Shown: piece by piece, positions 35,869 to 47,355 of the stretch
How positions within the stretch are numbered: position 1 is the first letter of the stretch
Layout: every line of letters starts with the position of its first letter
DNA from: Variovorax sp. PMC12
GTDB taxonomy: Bacteria > Pseudomonadota > Gammaproteobacteria > Burkholderiales > Burkholderiaceae_C
Direction of reading: 5' to 3'
NCBI RefSeq assembly: GCF_003019815.1
Contig: NZ_CP027773.1
Span: 4,180,501-4,244,500, forward strand
Length of the DNA stretch: 64,000 bases
The notes under the pieces: generated by a model
The model's database searches: none
The model's input: the letters and a program-made list of their open reading frames with translations, nothing else
What the model was told of the DNA's origin: nothing
Translations under genes and position numbers: made by a program

Positions 35869-36756
35869 ATGGACCATCTCACGGCCCTCAAGGTGTTCCG
35901 CACCACCGCCGCCACGGGCAGCTTCGCCGGTGCCGCGCGGCAACTGGGGCTCTCGGCCGCGGCCGTCAGCAAGAACATCGCGCAGCTGGAGGCGCACCTG
36001 AAGGTGCGGCTCATCAACCGCACCACGCGGCAGATGAGCCTGACCGAAGCCGGCGCCGCGTACCACGAGCGCCTGTCGCGCATCCTCGACGAGCTTTCCG
36101 AGGCCGACGCCGCCCTCGCGCCCATGGGCAGCAGCCCCGGCGGCGTGCTGCGCGTGAGCGCGCCGCTCACTTTTGCGCTCACCTCGCTGTCGCCCGCCAT
36201 TCCCGAGTTCATGGCCCGCTACCCCAAGCTGCGGCTCGAGCTCAACCTGCAGGACAGCCGCTCGGACATCATCGGCGAGGGCTACGACCTGGCCATCCGC
36301 GGCAGCGACCGGCTCGAGGATTCCAGCCTCGTCGCGCGCCGCCTCATGACCATGGACCACGTGCTGTGCGGCGCCCCCGGCTACTTCGCCGCGTTCGGCC
36401 GCCCCACGCAGCCCGAAGACCTGAAGGCCCACGAGTGCGTGCAGTTCACGCTCTCCGGGCATGCGAACAGATGGACCTTCAACCGCGCCGGCCGCAGCGT
36501 GGCGGTGCCCGTCGACGGACGCTACAAGGTCAGCTCCAGCATCGCCGTGCGCGACGCGCTGCTCGCGGGCTTCGGCCTGAGCCTGATCCCGCGCATCTAC
36601 GTCGAGAACGAGCTGGCCTCGGGCCGCCTGCAGGCGGTGCTCGAAGACTGGGAGGCCGACAAGACGCCGGTGTACGCGGTCTACCCCTCGCGTCACCTCG
36701 CGGCGAAGACGCGCGCTTTCGTCGACTTCCTGACCGAGCGGTTTTCGGCGCGCTGA
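35869..36756 (+). CDS. LysR-type regulator
   Basis: A 295-residue LysR regulator: winged helix at about 1-60 (LTALKVFRTTAATGSFAGAAR, NRTTRQMSLTEAGAAY) and effector domain (about 88-290; RSDIIGEGYDLAIRGSDRL). The start used is MDHLTALKVF, the usual LysR N-terminus. It is divergent from the EamA exporter, so it probably controls export of a metabolite that it also senses. Confidence 0.88.
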   Translation: MDHLTALKVFRTTAATGSFAGAARQLGLSAAAVSKNIAQLEAHLKVRLINRTTRQMSLTEAGAAYHERLSRILDELSEADAALAPMGSSPGGVLRVSAPLTFALTSLSPAIPEFMARYPKLRLELNLQDSRSDIIGEGYDLAIRGSDRLEDSSLVARRLMTMDHVLCGAPGYFAAFGRPTQPEDLKAHECVQFTLSGHANRWTFNRAGRSVAVPVDGRYKVSSSIAVRDALLAGFGLSLIPRIYVENELASGRLQAVLEDWEADKTPVYAVYPSRHLAAKTRAFVDFLTERFSAR

Positions 36757-36775
36757 TCGCTCCGGAGCGGCGCGC

Positions 36776-37096
36776 TCAGTCGGCGCCGGGCGCCGGTTCC
36801 GGGGCCTGCCAGCCCAGCAGCTCGGCCAGCCGCTGCACGATCCAGGCGGCTTCCGCCGCCGACACGCCCGCCTCGGGCGTCGCCAGCCCGGCGTGGATGC
36901 GCCGCAGGATCTCGCTCTCGATCGGTATTTCGGTGTGGTGCTGGATCTGCGCGTGGCCCACGAGATGGTTCGCCAGGTCTTCGCAGATCTCGTAGCGCGC
37001 GCGCACCACGCCGATCGGCTCGCTCAGGCGCTGGCGCGCGTCGCTGTAGACCGCGAAGAACGAGGGCGGGATGTAGATCTGGTTGTCGTCGGACAT
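36776..37096 (-). CDS. Conserved hypothetical protein, 106 residues
   Basis: A small acidic protein opening MSDDNQIYIPPSFFAVYSD, with a helical middle (EICEDLANHLVGHAQIQH) and a conserved-looking C-terminal SAAEAAWIVQRLAELLGW. I believe similar proteins in related genomes are sometimes annotated as ATPases with chaperone activity, but no Walker motifs are visible, so that label is not supported here. No signal or membrane segment. Convergent with the LysR gene. Confidence 0.65.
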   Translation of the reverse strand: MSDDNQIYIPPSFFAVYSDARQRLSEPIGVVRARYEICEDLANHLVGHAQIQHHTEIPIESEILRRIHAGLATPEAGVSAAEAAWIVQRLAELLGWQAPEPAPGAD

Positions 37097-37127
37097 CGCG
37101 AATCGCTCAGGAAGGCCGTCGTCCCAA

Positions 37128-37158
37128 CGACAAAACGCGCCCGGGGGCGCGTTCGTCG
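37128..37158 (-). terminator. Intrinsic terminator after the 56-residue gene
   Basis: On the minus strand a GC stem (ACGCGCC / GGCGCGT, with a CCCG loop) with outer CGAC/GTCG pairing is followed by TTTT. It lies 32 bp after the stop of the small basic gene at 37190. Confidence 0.7.
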
Positions 37159-37189
37159 TCGTGGCTCCGTGGAGCCGGCGAAGGCTGGA

Positions 37190-37360
37190 TCAGCCGCCCT
37201 TCTTGGCGCGCTTGCCAGGGTTCTTCTTGCTGCGCGTTGCGGTGCCGCGCTCGAGGCTGACCTTCTGGCCGCCACCGGAGCGAGGCACGGTGTAGCCGGG
37301 CAGCGGCGTCGGCTTCGGGGTGGCAACGCGTTCGGCTTCGGTACGGAATGTCTTGGGCAT
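37190..37360 (-). CDS. Small basic hypothetical protein, 56 residues
   Basis: A 56-residue, strongly basic protein (MPKTFRTEAERVATPKPTPL ... KKNPGKRAKKGG). The middle is Pro/Gly-rich and the C-terminus is Lys/Arg-rich (SKKNPGKRAKKGG), which suggests binding to nucleic acid or another acidic partner. No family recognised. Followed by a strong terminator, which supports that the gene is real. Confidence 0.6.
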   Translation of the reverse strand: MPKTFRTEAERVATPKPTPLPGYTVPRSGGGQKVSLERGTATRSKKNPGKRAKKGG

Positions 37361-37419
37361 GAAAAGCTCGGGTAAAAGTAATGTTCGAACCCGCAATTAG
37401 GCCACATCGAGGATTTCAT

Positions 37420-40279
<2,860 letters not shown>

Positions 40280-40300
40280 CGTTCAGCAGCCGGGGAGCGC

Positions 40301-40347
40301 AAAAAAACAAAAGCCTTGCCGGCACCCTTGGCGGGGCGCCGCAAGGC
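40301..40347 (-). terminator. Terminator between infA and dbpA
   Basis: On the minus strand GCCTTGC ... GCAAGGC with an inner GGCGCC-type stem is followed by TTTTGTTTTTTT. It lies after the infA stop and before dbpA, so transcription through to dbpA would be limited. Confidence 0.75.
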
Positions 40348-40364
40348 CTTGCGTCAGTCGCGGA

Positions 40365-40637
40365 TCAGCGGCGGGGTGCGTTGTTGTTGCCGGAGTTGGT
40401 CGGCGGCGGGCCGCGACGTTCCAGGTGACGGAAGGTGATACGGCCCTTGGTCAGGTCGTAGGGCGAGAGTTCGAGCGACACCTTGTCACCCGCCAGGATG
40501 CGGATGTGGTGCTTGCGCATCTTGCCGCCGCTGTAGGCGATCAGCTGATGGCCGTTGTCGAGCGTGACGCGGTAGCGCGAGTCGGGCAGGACTTCGGTCA
40601 CCGCGCCGTTCATTTCGATCAGTTCTTCCTTGGGCAT
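40365..40637 (-). CDS. infA: Translation initiation factor IF-1
   Basis: A 90-residue OB-fold factor (S1-like): MPKEELIEMNGAVTEVLPD, RYRVTLDNGHQLIAYSGGKM and RIRILAGDKV-type strand RILAGDKVSLELSPYDLTKG. It binds the 30S A site during initiation. The C-terminal tail after RGPP is Asn/Arg-rich and longer than the 72-residue E. coli protein. Burkholderiales often have two infA copies, one in the ribosomal cluster; this one is isolated and is probably the extra copy. Confidence 0.92.
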   Translation of the reverse strand: MPKEELIEMNGAVTEVLPDSRYRVTLDNGHQLIAYSGGKMRKHHIRILAGDKVSLELSPYDLTKGRITFRHLERRGPPPTNSGNNNAPRR

Positions 40638-40695
40638 GTGTGATTACCTCTGAATCGTTCGATGTGTGTTGGAGATGGAATCGGGCGTAATTGTT

Positions 40696-40944
40696 TCAGG
40701 CCGCGCACGGGAGTGCGAGGGGCGCGCGTTCGCGCACCCAGCCAAGGCCCTCGTCGACGGCATAGCGGACCGCCGCGGCGTGGCTGGCGAAGCGCGGCGT
40801 GAAACGCATCACGCGGTCGTGCATGCCGCTGCCGCTGCCGGAGCGGATGGAGACGGAAGCGGCGAAATTGCCGTCGTCCTGGTGTCGGATGAGCGGCGAA
40901 ACAAGGTACTTGCCCACCGCGATACTGTGTTGAATGATGTCCAT
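40696..40944 (-). CDS. Conserved hypothetical protein, 82 residues
   Basis: A small protein (MDIIQHSIAVGKYLVSPL ... CAA) with a central strand pattern (GNFAASVSIRSGSGSGMHDR) and a helix ASHAAAVRYAVDEGLGWV. No family recognised. Same strand as infA, 58 bp upstream of it, so probably co-transcribed. The start is uncertain: an in-frame ATG at 41079 would give 127 residues, but that extra part is of low complexity. Preceded by a strong -10 and a long leader. Confidence 0.55.
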   Translation of the reverse strand: MDIIQHSIAVGKYLVSPLIRHQDDGNFAASVSIRSGSGSGMHDRVMRFTPRFASHAAAVRYAVDEGLGWVRERAPLALPCAA

Positions 40945-41175
40945 GAAGCCTTGGCTCGGCGCGCGGATACGAAGCGCGAAGAGCCTGAAAAATAATTGAA
41001 AACGGGCGTGGGCCGGCCGGAATGGCGCGGCGGACGCGCTATTCGCTTCAACAGGAACGAAGGCAGTGGTGGCAATCATGGGCGCCCGGTCTGGCGCTCC
41101 AACACACTGTATGAGCCGGCTTGGGAATGAGGGGCCTGAAGAATCCAAGGACAGTGCAGGTCAGCCGGCGGTATT

Positions 41176-41219
41176 GACGAAATTCTTCGTCGTGGTATCG
41201 AAACGAACCCGACATTATA
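41176..41219 (-). promoter_or_regulatory. Promoter (-10 TATAAT) and leader hairpin of the small protein-infA group
   Basis: Consensus TATAAT on the minus strand (plus positions 41214-41219). No good -35 at 16-18 bp. Just downstream in the leader is a hairpin GACGAA / TTCGTC (41176-41191). The stretch 40945-41307 has no recognised gene; it holds this promoter, a leader of about 260 nt if translation starts at 40944, and the terminator of the MFS gene. Confidence 0.55.
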
Positions 41220-41265
41220 GCCCGCAGGGCATGACGACTGCTTGTCTTAATTACAACGCCTCCAT

Positions 41266-41285
41266 GAAAAAGGCCCCGAGGGGCC
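41266..41285 (-). terminator. Intrinsic terminator after the MFS gene
   Basis: On the minus strand the stem GGCCCC / GGGGCC with a two-base loop is followed by TTTTT. It lies 23 bp after the MFS stop codon. Confidence 0.75.
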
Positions 41286-41307
41286 AGCGATCAGGGGTTT
41301 TCAGCTA

Positions 41308-42543
41308 CTAAAAACATAGCGATGCCGGGGCGGAGCAGGCCCTCCGTGCCCTGCGAGCCGCCCGAAGCAGCAGCGCCAGCCCCGTGAGTTGCATCGCCGC
41401 GCCCGCCCATCCCACCGCGCTCACGCCAAACAGCTCGATGGCCGCGCCGCCCAGCGCCGAGCCGGCCGCGATACCGAGGTACGTCGCCGAGGCATTGAGC
41501 GACAGCGTCATCGGCGCGCGCTCCGGCGCCAGCCGGATCAGCCGCACCGCCTGCGCCGGCCCGAAGCCCCAGCCGGCGAAGCCCCACAGCGCCGACAGCC
41601 CCACGATCAGCGGCAACGCCAGCCCGCGCGGCAGCATCTGCGCCGCGAACGACAGGCCGCCCAGAATCACCACCAGCAACAGTGCAAAACCCTGCGCCAC
41701 GCGGTCGGCGCCGAAGCGGTCGGTGGCCCAGCCGCCGGCCGCGGTGCCAAGGGCCGCCGCCACGCCGATGGCGCAGAACACCGCGCTCGCGCCTTCGGCG
41801 CCGAAGCCCAGCGTGCCCGACAGGAACAGCGCGATGTAGGTGTAGAAGCTGAAGCCGCCGGTGGCCCACAGCAGGGTGACGAGCAGCGCCGGCAGCACGC
41901 CGGGTGCGCGCGCCGCCTCGAAGGCCGGTGCCTGCTTCGCGGCGGCGGGGGCTTGCGCCAGGGCGCGCGGCAATCCCAGGGCCAGGCCCCAGGCGGCCAG
42001 CGCCGCCACCGCCGCGATCAGCAAGTAGGCCGTGCGCCAGCCGCCCCAGCTCGCGATCCATGCGCCCAGCGGCACGCCGAGCGCCACCGCCACGGTGCCG
42101 CCGCCGCTCACGATGGCCAGCGCCCGGCCGCGCAGCGCGGGCGACACCATCGCCGCCGCCACGGCGCTTGCGGTCGGCAGGAACACGCCGGCTGCCAGTC
42201 CCAGCGCGATGCGCGCCAGCGCCAGTAGCGCGAAGCCGTGCGCCAGTCCTGCTGCCAGTGCGAGGCCCGAGAACGCGGCGAGGCTGGCGATCAGCAGCGG
42301 CCTCCGCCCGAAGCGCGCGAACAACGCCGCCATCAGCGGGGAGCCGACGGCGTAGCTCAGCGCGAACAGCAGCACCAATTGCCCGGCCCGCGCGGCGCTG
42401 ACCTGCAGGTCGGCCGCCAGCACCGGCAGCAGTCCCGCGACCATGAAGCTTTCGGTGCCGATGGCGAAGGCGCCCAGCGCGAGCCAGCCGAGGCTCATGG
42501 GCAACCGTTCGGGCAAGGGCGCGGCAGTGGGGTTGGTTGGCAT
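41308..42543 (-). CDS. MFS transporter (drug/metabolite exporter type)
   Basis: A 411-residue major-facilitator protein with twelve helices. Seen: GWLALGAFAIGTESFMVAGL in helix 1, the motif LMAALFARFGRRPLLI in the first cytoplasmic loop and ATDRFGADRVAQ in the second half. It has the DHA1-type pattern (YdhP/AraJ-like). It probably exports a small compound; direction is inferred from the family. Divergent from the MocR regulator at 42628, with 84 bp between. Ended by the terminator at 41266-41285. Confidence 0.88.
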   Translation of the reverse strand: MPTNPTAAPLPERLPMSLGWLALGAFAIGTESFMVAGLLPVLAADLQVSAARAGQLVLLFALSYAVGSPLMAALFARFGRRPLLIASLAAFSGLALAAGLAHGFALLALARIALGLAAGVFLPTASAVAAAMVSPALRGRALAIVSGGGTVAVALGVPLGAWIASWGGWRTAYLLIAAVAALAAWGLALGLPRALAQAPAAAKQAPAFEAARAPGVLPALLVTLLWATGGFSFYTYIALFLSGTLGFGAEGASAVFCAIGVAAALGTAAGGWATDRFGADRVAQGFALLLVVILGGLSFAAQMLPRGLALPLIVGLSALWGFAGWGFGPAQAVRLIRLAPERAPMTLSLNASATYLGIAAGSALGGAAIELFGVSAVGWAGAAMQLTGLALLLRAARRARRACSAPASLCF

Positions 42544-42627
42544 GGAAGGCTCCGTTCAAAGGTGTTCCGAGGCCTTCAGAATAGGATTGCGATTGGCTCC
42601 TTGAAAGAACCACAATCGGCGAAGTTC

Positions 42628-44094
42628 ATGGAACCACTTTTCGAACTCGCCATCCGCCTGCCGGGCGCCGGCTCGCGCGAACTGCTGCGCGAAGTGCACC
42701 GGCAATTGCGCGGCGCCATCCTCGACGGCCGGCTGCAGCCCGGCGCGCGCCTGCCCGCCACGCGCGCGCTGGCCGAGCGGCTCGGCGTGTCGCGCAACAC
42801 CGTGCTCGCGGCCTACGACCTGCTGCTGAGCGAGGGCTACCTGCTGGCGCGTCCCGGCGCGGGTACCTACGTGGCCGACATCCTGCCGGACTCGCGACGC
42901 GGCCGTCCCGCCCGCCCGGCCCGGGGCATGGCGGCCGGGCGCGATTCCCGGCTGGTGCCGCTGCACGTGCCCGGCGCCGATCTCGCGCCGACGCTGCAGC
43001 CGCAAGCCGCGCGCGACGACTTCCGCGTCGGCCTGCCCGACGTGAGCGCCTTCCCTTTCGACATCTGGCGCCGCCTGTCCGACCGAGCGCTGCGCCGCGT
43101 TGCGCGGCAGACCGCCGACTACGCCGACCCGCAGGGCCAGCAGGCACTGCGCGAGGCGATCGCGCGGCATGTGTCGTTCACCCGCGCGGTGGGCTGCACA
43201 GCCGGCGACATCGTCGTCACGGCCGGCGCGCAGCAGGCCTTCGGGCTGCTTGCGCGCATCCTGGTCGTGCCGGGGCGCACCGTGGTCGCGGTCGAGCAGT
43301 TGTTCTATCCCTCGCTGCGCGAAGCGATGCTGGCCGCGGGCGCGAAAGTGGTCACCGTGCCGACCGACACCGAGGGCCTGTGCGTCGAGCGCATTCCGCC
43401 CGAAGCGCGCGTGATCTGCGTGACGCCGTCGCACCAGTTCCCCACCGGCGTGGCGATGTCGCCGCAGCGGCGCGCCGCACTGCTGGCCTTCGCGCGGGCA
43501 CGCAATGCGGTCGTGGTGGAAGACGACTATGACAGCGAATTCCGCTTCGCCGGCCGGCCGCTCGATGCGCTGCAGACGCTGGACCGCTCCGAGTCGGTGT
43601 TCTACGTCGGCACTTTTTCCAAGAGCCTGTTCCCCGCGCTGCGCCTGGGCTTCGTGGTCGCGCCGCCGTGGGCCCGCGCGGCGCTGGTGCGGGCGCGCGA
43701 ACTGGCCGACTGGCACGGCCCGGTGCTGGGGCAGGAAGCACTCGCGGCCTTCATTGCCGAGGGGCACCTGGCCCGGCACATCCGCAAGATGCGCAAGCTG
43801 TACGGCGCTCGGCGCACCGCCCTGCTCGATGCGCTGGCGCGGCACGGCGCCGGGCGGCTCGAGGCGATTCCATCCAACGCCGGGCTGCACCTGTCGGCCT
43901 GGCTGCACGGCCCGACGCGGGCCGATGTGGTGGTCGAGCGCGCCGCTGCGGCCGGCATCGTGCTGCCGCCGCTCTCGCGCTTCGCGCTCGATCCGCACGC
44001 GCCCGATGTGCCCAACGGGCTGTCGTTCGGCTACGGGCTGATCGGCGAAGCGCAGATCGACGGCGCCATCCAGCGCTTGGTGCAACTGCTGTAA
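42628..44094 (+). CDS. MocR-type regulator (GntR DNA-binding domain fused to aminotransferase)
   Basis: A 488-residue fusion: winged helix at about 10-78 (ELLREVHRQLRGAILDG, ATRALAERLGVSRNTVLAAY) and a class I aminotransferase domain (about 115-480) with the PLP Lys in YVGTFSKSLFPALRLGF. The aminotransferase part of MocR/PdxR proteins senses PLP or amines and does not usually transaminate. It is divergent from the MFS exporter and probably controls it. Start chosen at the ATG that begins MEPLFELAIRLPG. Confidence 0.9.
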   Translation: MEPLFELAIRLPGAGSRELLREVHRQLRGAILDGRLQPGARLPATRALAERLGVSRNTVLAAYDLLLSEGYLLARPGAGTYVADILPDSRRGRPARPARGMAAGRDSRLVPLHVPGADLAPTLQPQAARDDFRVGLPDVSAFPFDIWRRLSDRALRRVARQTADYADPQGQQALREAIARHVSFTRAVGCTAGDIVVTAGAQQAFGLLARILVVPGRTVVAVEQLFYPSLREAMLAAGAKVVTVPTDTEGLCVERIPPEARVICVTPSHQFPTGVAMSPQRRAALLAFARARNAVVVEDDYDSEFRFAGRPLDALQTLDRSESVFYVGTFSKSLFPALRLGFVVAPPWARAALVRARELADWHGPVLGQEALAAFIAEGHLARHIRKMRKLYGARRTALLDALARHGAGRLEAIPSNAGLHLSAWLHGPTRADVVVERAAAAGIVLPPLSRFALDPHAPDVPNGLSFGYGLIGEAQIDGAIQRLVQLL

Positions 44095-44177
44095 GCCCGC
44101 CCACGCAGGCATTCGAGCGCACGCGATGGCGTCGCGCTCCTACAGCCGTTGCGCGGGCCACTGCGCTCAATCGAGGC

Positions 44178-45263
44178 ATGAACACGACCGCACTCTCTTC
44201 AGCAACCCCCGTGCGCTACGACCCCGCCGTGGAAACCTTCCGCGACGACGAGGCGCAGACGCAGACCGACCTGGTGGCCACGCTCGTCGACATGGAGAAA
44301 ACCATGGCCGACCACACCGGCCATGCCATGCGCGCGGTGCACGCCAAGAGCCACGGCCTGCTGCGCGGTGAACTGAGCGTGCTCGACGGCCTTCCCGAAA
44401 CGCTGGCGCAGGGCCTCTTCGCGTCGGCGCGCCGCTACCCGGTCGTCATGCGGCTGTCGACGCCGCCCGCCGAGGTGCTCGACGACCGCGTCTCGCTGCC
44501 GCGCGGCATGGCCCTGAAGGTGCTCGGCGTGGAAGGTCCGCGCGTCGACGGTGCCGAAGGCGGCTCCTCGCAGGACTTCCTGTTCGTCGACGGACCGGTG
44601 TTCTCCGCGCCCGACGCCAAGGGCTTCCTGCGCACCCTGAAGCTGCTTGCGGGCACCACCGACAAGGCGCCGAACGCCAAGCGCGTGCTGTCTGGCGTGC
44701 TGCAGGGCGTCGAGAAGGCGGTCGAGACTTTCGGCGGCCAGAGCGGCACGCTGATCGCACTCGGCGGCCATGCGGAGACGCACCCGCTCGGCGCCACCTT
44801 CTTCACGCAGGTGCCGATCCGCTATGGCGCCTACATCGCCAAGCTGCAGCTGGCGCCTGTTTCCCCGGCGCTGCTGGCGTTGGAGAACGCGCCGCTCGAC
44901 CTCGCGGGCAAGCCCGACGGCACGCGCGAGGCGGTGGCCGACTTCATCCGCGCGAACCCCGCCGTGTGGGAACTGCGCGTGCAGCTGTGCGTGGACCTGG
45001 AACGCATGCCGGTCGAAGACGCGTCGGTCGAATGGCCGCAGGCGCTCAGCCCGTTCATTGCCGTCGCGCGCATCACGGCCGATCCGCAGGAAGGCTGGAG
45101 CGAGGCGCTGGCGCGCGAGATCGACGACGGCATGGCCTTCAACCCCTGGCATGCGCTGGCCGCGCACCGGCCGCTGGGCAACGTGATGCGCGCGCGCAAG
45201 GCGGCGTATGCGGCTTCGTCGGACTACCGCAGCGAGCGCAACGGTTGCCCGCTGCACCGCTGA
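44178..45263 (+). CDS. Catalase-family protein (divergent, short form)
   Basis: A 361-residue member of the catalase-like superfamily. The distal His is in MRAVHAKSHGLL, as in true catalases (RVVHAKG), and RYPVVMRLSTPP follows. Near the C-terminus PWHALAAHRPLGNVMRARKA resembles the end of this group, and RKAAY may hold the heme-ligand Tyr in an R-x3-Y pattern. It is shorter than classic catalases (about 480) and resembles SrpA-type proteins that often act as peroxidases. Catalytic role not proven. Confidence 0.78.
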   Translation: MNTTALSSATPVRYDPAVETFRDDEAQTQTDLVATLVDMEKTMADHTGHAMRAVHAKSHGLLRGELSVLDGLPETLAQGLFASARRYPVVMRLSTPPAEVLDDRVSLPRGMALKVLGVEGPRVDGAEGGSSQDFLFVDGPVFSAPDAKGFLRTLKLLAGTTDKAPNAKRVLSGVLQGVEKAVETFGGQSGTLIALGGHAETHPLGATFFTQVPIRYGAYIAKLQLAPVSPALLALENAPLDLAGKPDGTREAVADFIRANPAVWELRVQLCVDLERMPVEDASVEWPQALSPFIAVARITADPQEGWSEALAREIDDGMAFNPWHALAAHRPLGNVMRARKAAYAASSDYRSERNGCPLHR

Positions 45264-45268
45264 AGATT

Positions 45269-46324
45269 TCAGCCCAGCCCGAGCATCCGCCGATTGGCCG
45301 CCACGTCCACGCCGCCCGCGGCGAAGTCGTCGAAGGCCCGGTCGGCCACGCGGATGATGTGGTCGGCAATGAACTTCGCACCCTCGCGCGCGCCGTCTTC
45401 GGGGTGCTTGATGCAGCACTCCCATTCGAGCACCGCCCAGCCCGGGAACTCGTACTGCGCCATCTTCGAGAAGATGGCCTTGAAGTTCACCTGCCCGTCG
45501 CCCAGCGAGCGGAAGCGCCCGGCGCGGTTGATCCAGCTCTGGAAGCCGCCGTACACGCCCTGTTTGCCGGTTGGGTTGAACTCGGCGTCCTTCACGTGAA
45601 AGATCTTGATGCGCTCGTGGTAGTGGTCGATGTAGGCCAGGTAGTCGAGCTGCTGCAGCATGAAGTGGCTCGGGTCGTACAGCAGGCAGGCGCGCGGATG
45701 GTTGTTCACGCGCTCCAGGAACATCTCGTAGCTCACGCCGTCGTGCAGGTCTTCGCCGGGGTGGATCTCGTAGCCCACGTCCACGCCCGCCGCGTCGAAG
45801 GCATCGAGGATCGGCCGCCAGCGGCGCGCGAGCTCGTCGAAGGCTTCCTCGATGAGTCCCGGCGGGCGCGGCGGCCACGAATAGAGGTACGGCCAGGCCA
45901 GCGCGCCCGAGAAGGTCGCATGCGCCGTGAGGCCCAGGTTGGCCGATGCCTTGGCCGCCAAGTGCAGCTGCTGCACCGCCCATTGCTGGCGCCTGGCCGG
46001 ATCGCCGCGCACCTCGGGCGCCGCGAAGCCGTCGAAGCCCGCGTCGTAGGCCGGGTGCACCGCCACCAGCTGGCCTTGCAGGTGAGTCGAGAGCTCGGTG
46101 ATCTCCAGGCCGTGCTTCGCCAGCGTGCCTTTCACTTCGTCGCAGTAGGTCCTGCTTTCGGCCGCCTTCTTCAGGTCGAACAGGCGGGCGTCCCAGCTGG
46201 GAATCTGCACGCCCTTGTAGCCGAGCCCGGCGGCCCAGCCCGCAATGCCGTCGAGCGTGTTGAACGGTGCCGTGTCGCCCGCAAACTGGGCGAGAAAAAT
46301 GGCCGGACCCTTGATTGTCTTCAT
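45269..46324 (-). CDS. Sugar phosphate isomerase/epimerase (xylose isomerase-like TIM barrel)
   Basis: A 351-residue TIM-barrel protein. Seen: GPAIFLAQFAGDTAPFNTLD, VQIPSWDARLF, HGLEITELSTHLQGQLVAVH, the metal-site Glu in DVGYEIHPGEDLHDG, CLLYDPSHFMLQQLD and KIFHVKDAEF. The His/Asp/Glu pattern is that of the IolE/Hyi/xylose isomerase group. No substrate can be assigned. AAGGAAG lies before the ATG. Divergent from the amidotransferase gene. Confidence 0.83.
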   Translation of the reverse strand: MKTIKGPAIFLAQFAGDTAPFNTLDGIAGWAAGLGYKGVQIPSWDARLFDLKKAAESRTYCDEVKGTLAKHGLEITELSTHLQGQLVAVHPAYDAGFDGFAAPEVRGDPARRQQWAVQQLHLAAKASANLGLTAHATFSGALAWPYLYSWPPRPPGLIEEAFDELARRWRPILDAFDAAGVDVGYEIHPGEDLHDGVSYEMFLERVNNHPRACLLYDPSHFMLQQLDYLAYIDHYHERIKIFHVKDAEFNPTGKQGVYGGFQSWINRAGRFRSLGDGQVNFKAIFSKMAQYEFPGWAVLEWECCIKHPEDGAREGAKFIADHIIRVADRAFDDFAAGGVDVAANRRMLGLG

Positions 46325-46464
46325 CGGTTTGTCTTCCTTGTTCGTGGGCGTCGCGTTGAAAGCATACTTGGCGTGTCGTCCGACCCCGTGCGAGAGGCCA
46401 ACGAGCCACAATGGATTTTCCTTTTCGCATCACCCGTCCGGTTCGCTCCGTCGACAGTCCCGCG

Positions 46465-47355
46465 ATGACACAACCTGTTTCCGCCCGGCTCAAGATCGGC
46501 CTGTCCGCCTGCTTCTCGCATGCCGACCCCGCCCGATCGCTCTTCACCAACAAGACGCTGCAGTACGTCGAGCAATCGATCGCGCACTGGCTCATGTCCG
46601 CCGGCGCCATGGTGGTGATGGTGCCCTGCCCCACCGGCGAGACCGCGCGCGGCGACACCAAGCTGTCGCACTACGCCGAATGGCTCGACGGGGTGGTGAT
46701 GCACGGCGGCGCCGACGTCTGGCCCGGCAGCTATGGCGAGGTGCCGCTGAAGGACGCATGGATCGGCGACCGCATCCGCGACCTCTACGACCTGGCGCTG
46801 GTCGAAGCCTTCGAGCAGGCCGGCAAGCCCATCTTCGGCGTGTGCCGCGGGCTGCAGCTCATCAACGTGGCCTTCGGCGGCACGCTCTACCAGGACATCG
46901 AGGCGCAGCACGGGCACCCCGAGACGCTCAAGCACCGCGACCCTGTCACCTACGACCAGAACTTCCACCAGATCGAGCTGGTGCAGGGCACCCGGCTGTC
47001 GAAGCTCTACCCCGACCTGAAGACCGCGCGGGTGAACAGCATCCACCACCAGGGCGTGAAGGACATCGCGCCCGGCTTCGACATCGAGGCCTGGAGCCTG
47101 CCCGACCGCGTGCCCGAGGCCATCCGCCGCCGGGCCGACCGCGGCCGCAGCTACATCGCCGCGACCCAGTGGCACCCCGAATTCCACAAGTACGGCAGCA
47201 CCGAGACGGTCGACGACACGCCCATCCTGCACGACTTCCTCTGGGCCTGCGCCACCGCGCGCGTGGCGCCGCGCACGAGCAGCATGCGCGGCATGCCGGG
47301 GCGCATCCGCAACCGCGCCGCGCGGCTGCTGAAGCAGGCACTGCTGCGGCGCTGA
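46465..47355 (+). CDS. Gamma-glutamyl-gamma-aminobutyrate hydrolase-like class I glutamine amidotransferase
   Basis: A 296-residue hydrolase of the peptidase C26/PuuD type. Catalytic triad: the Cys in FGVCRGLQLINVAFGG and the His/Glu in ATQWHPEFH. The oxyanion region is VMHGGADVWPGSYGE. The motif set fits PuuD, which releases GABA from gamma-glutamyl-GABA in putrescine breakdown, but no other puu gene is near. The C-terminal tail (RGMPGRIRNRAARLL) is basic. An ATG at 46411 would add 18 residues; I prefer 46465 because that N-terminal part has no family similarity. Confidence 0.82.
   Translation: MTQPVSARLKIGLSACFSHADPARSLFTNKTLQYVEQSIAHWLMSAGAMVVMVPCPTGETARGDTKLSHYAEWLDGVVMHGGADVWPGSYGEVPLKDAWIGDRIRDLYDLALVEAFEQAGKPIFGVCRGLQLINVAFGGTLYQDIEAQHGHPETLKHRDPVTYDQNFHQIELVQGTRLSKLYPDLKTARVNSIHHQGVKDIAPGFDIEAWSLPDRVPEAIRRRADRGRSYIAATQWHPEFHKYGSTETVDDTPILHDFLWACATARVAPRTSSMRGMPGRIRNRAARLLKQALLRR

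Noticed and set aside
36776..37096. Calling the 106-residue protein an ATPase with chaperone activity
   Set aside because: No Walker A or B motif is present; I think the label is copied between databases.
41272..41285. The GGCCCC/GGGGCC hairpin as a second copy of the REP-like repeat at 54731
   Set aside because: Similar GC stem but different flanks, no GTGGGGGC end, and a T-run on the minus strand just after a stop codon. It is an ordinary terminator.
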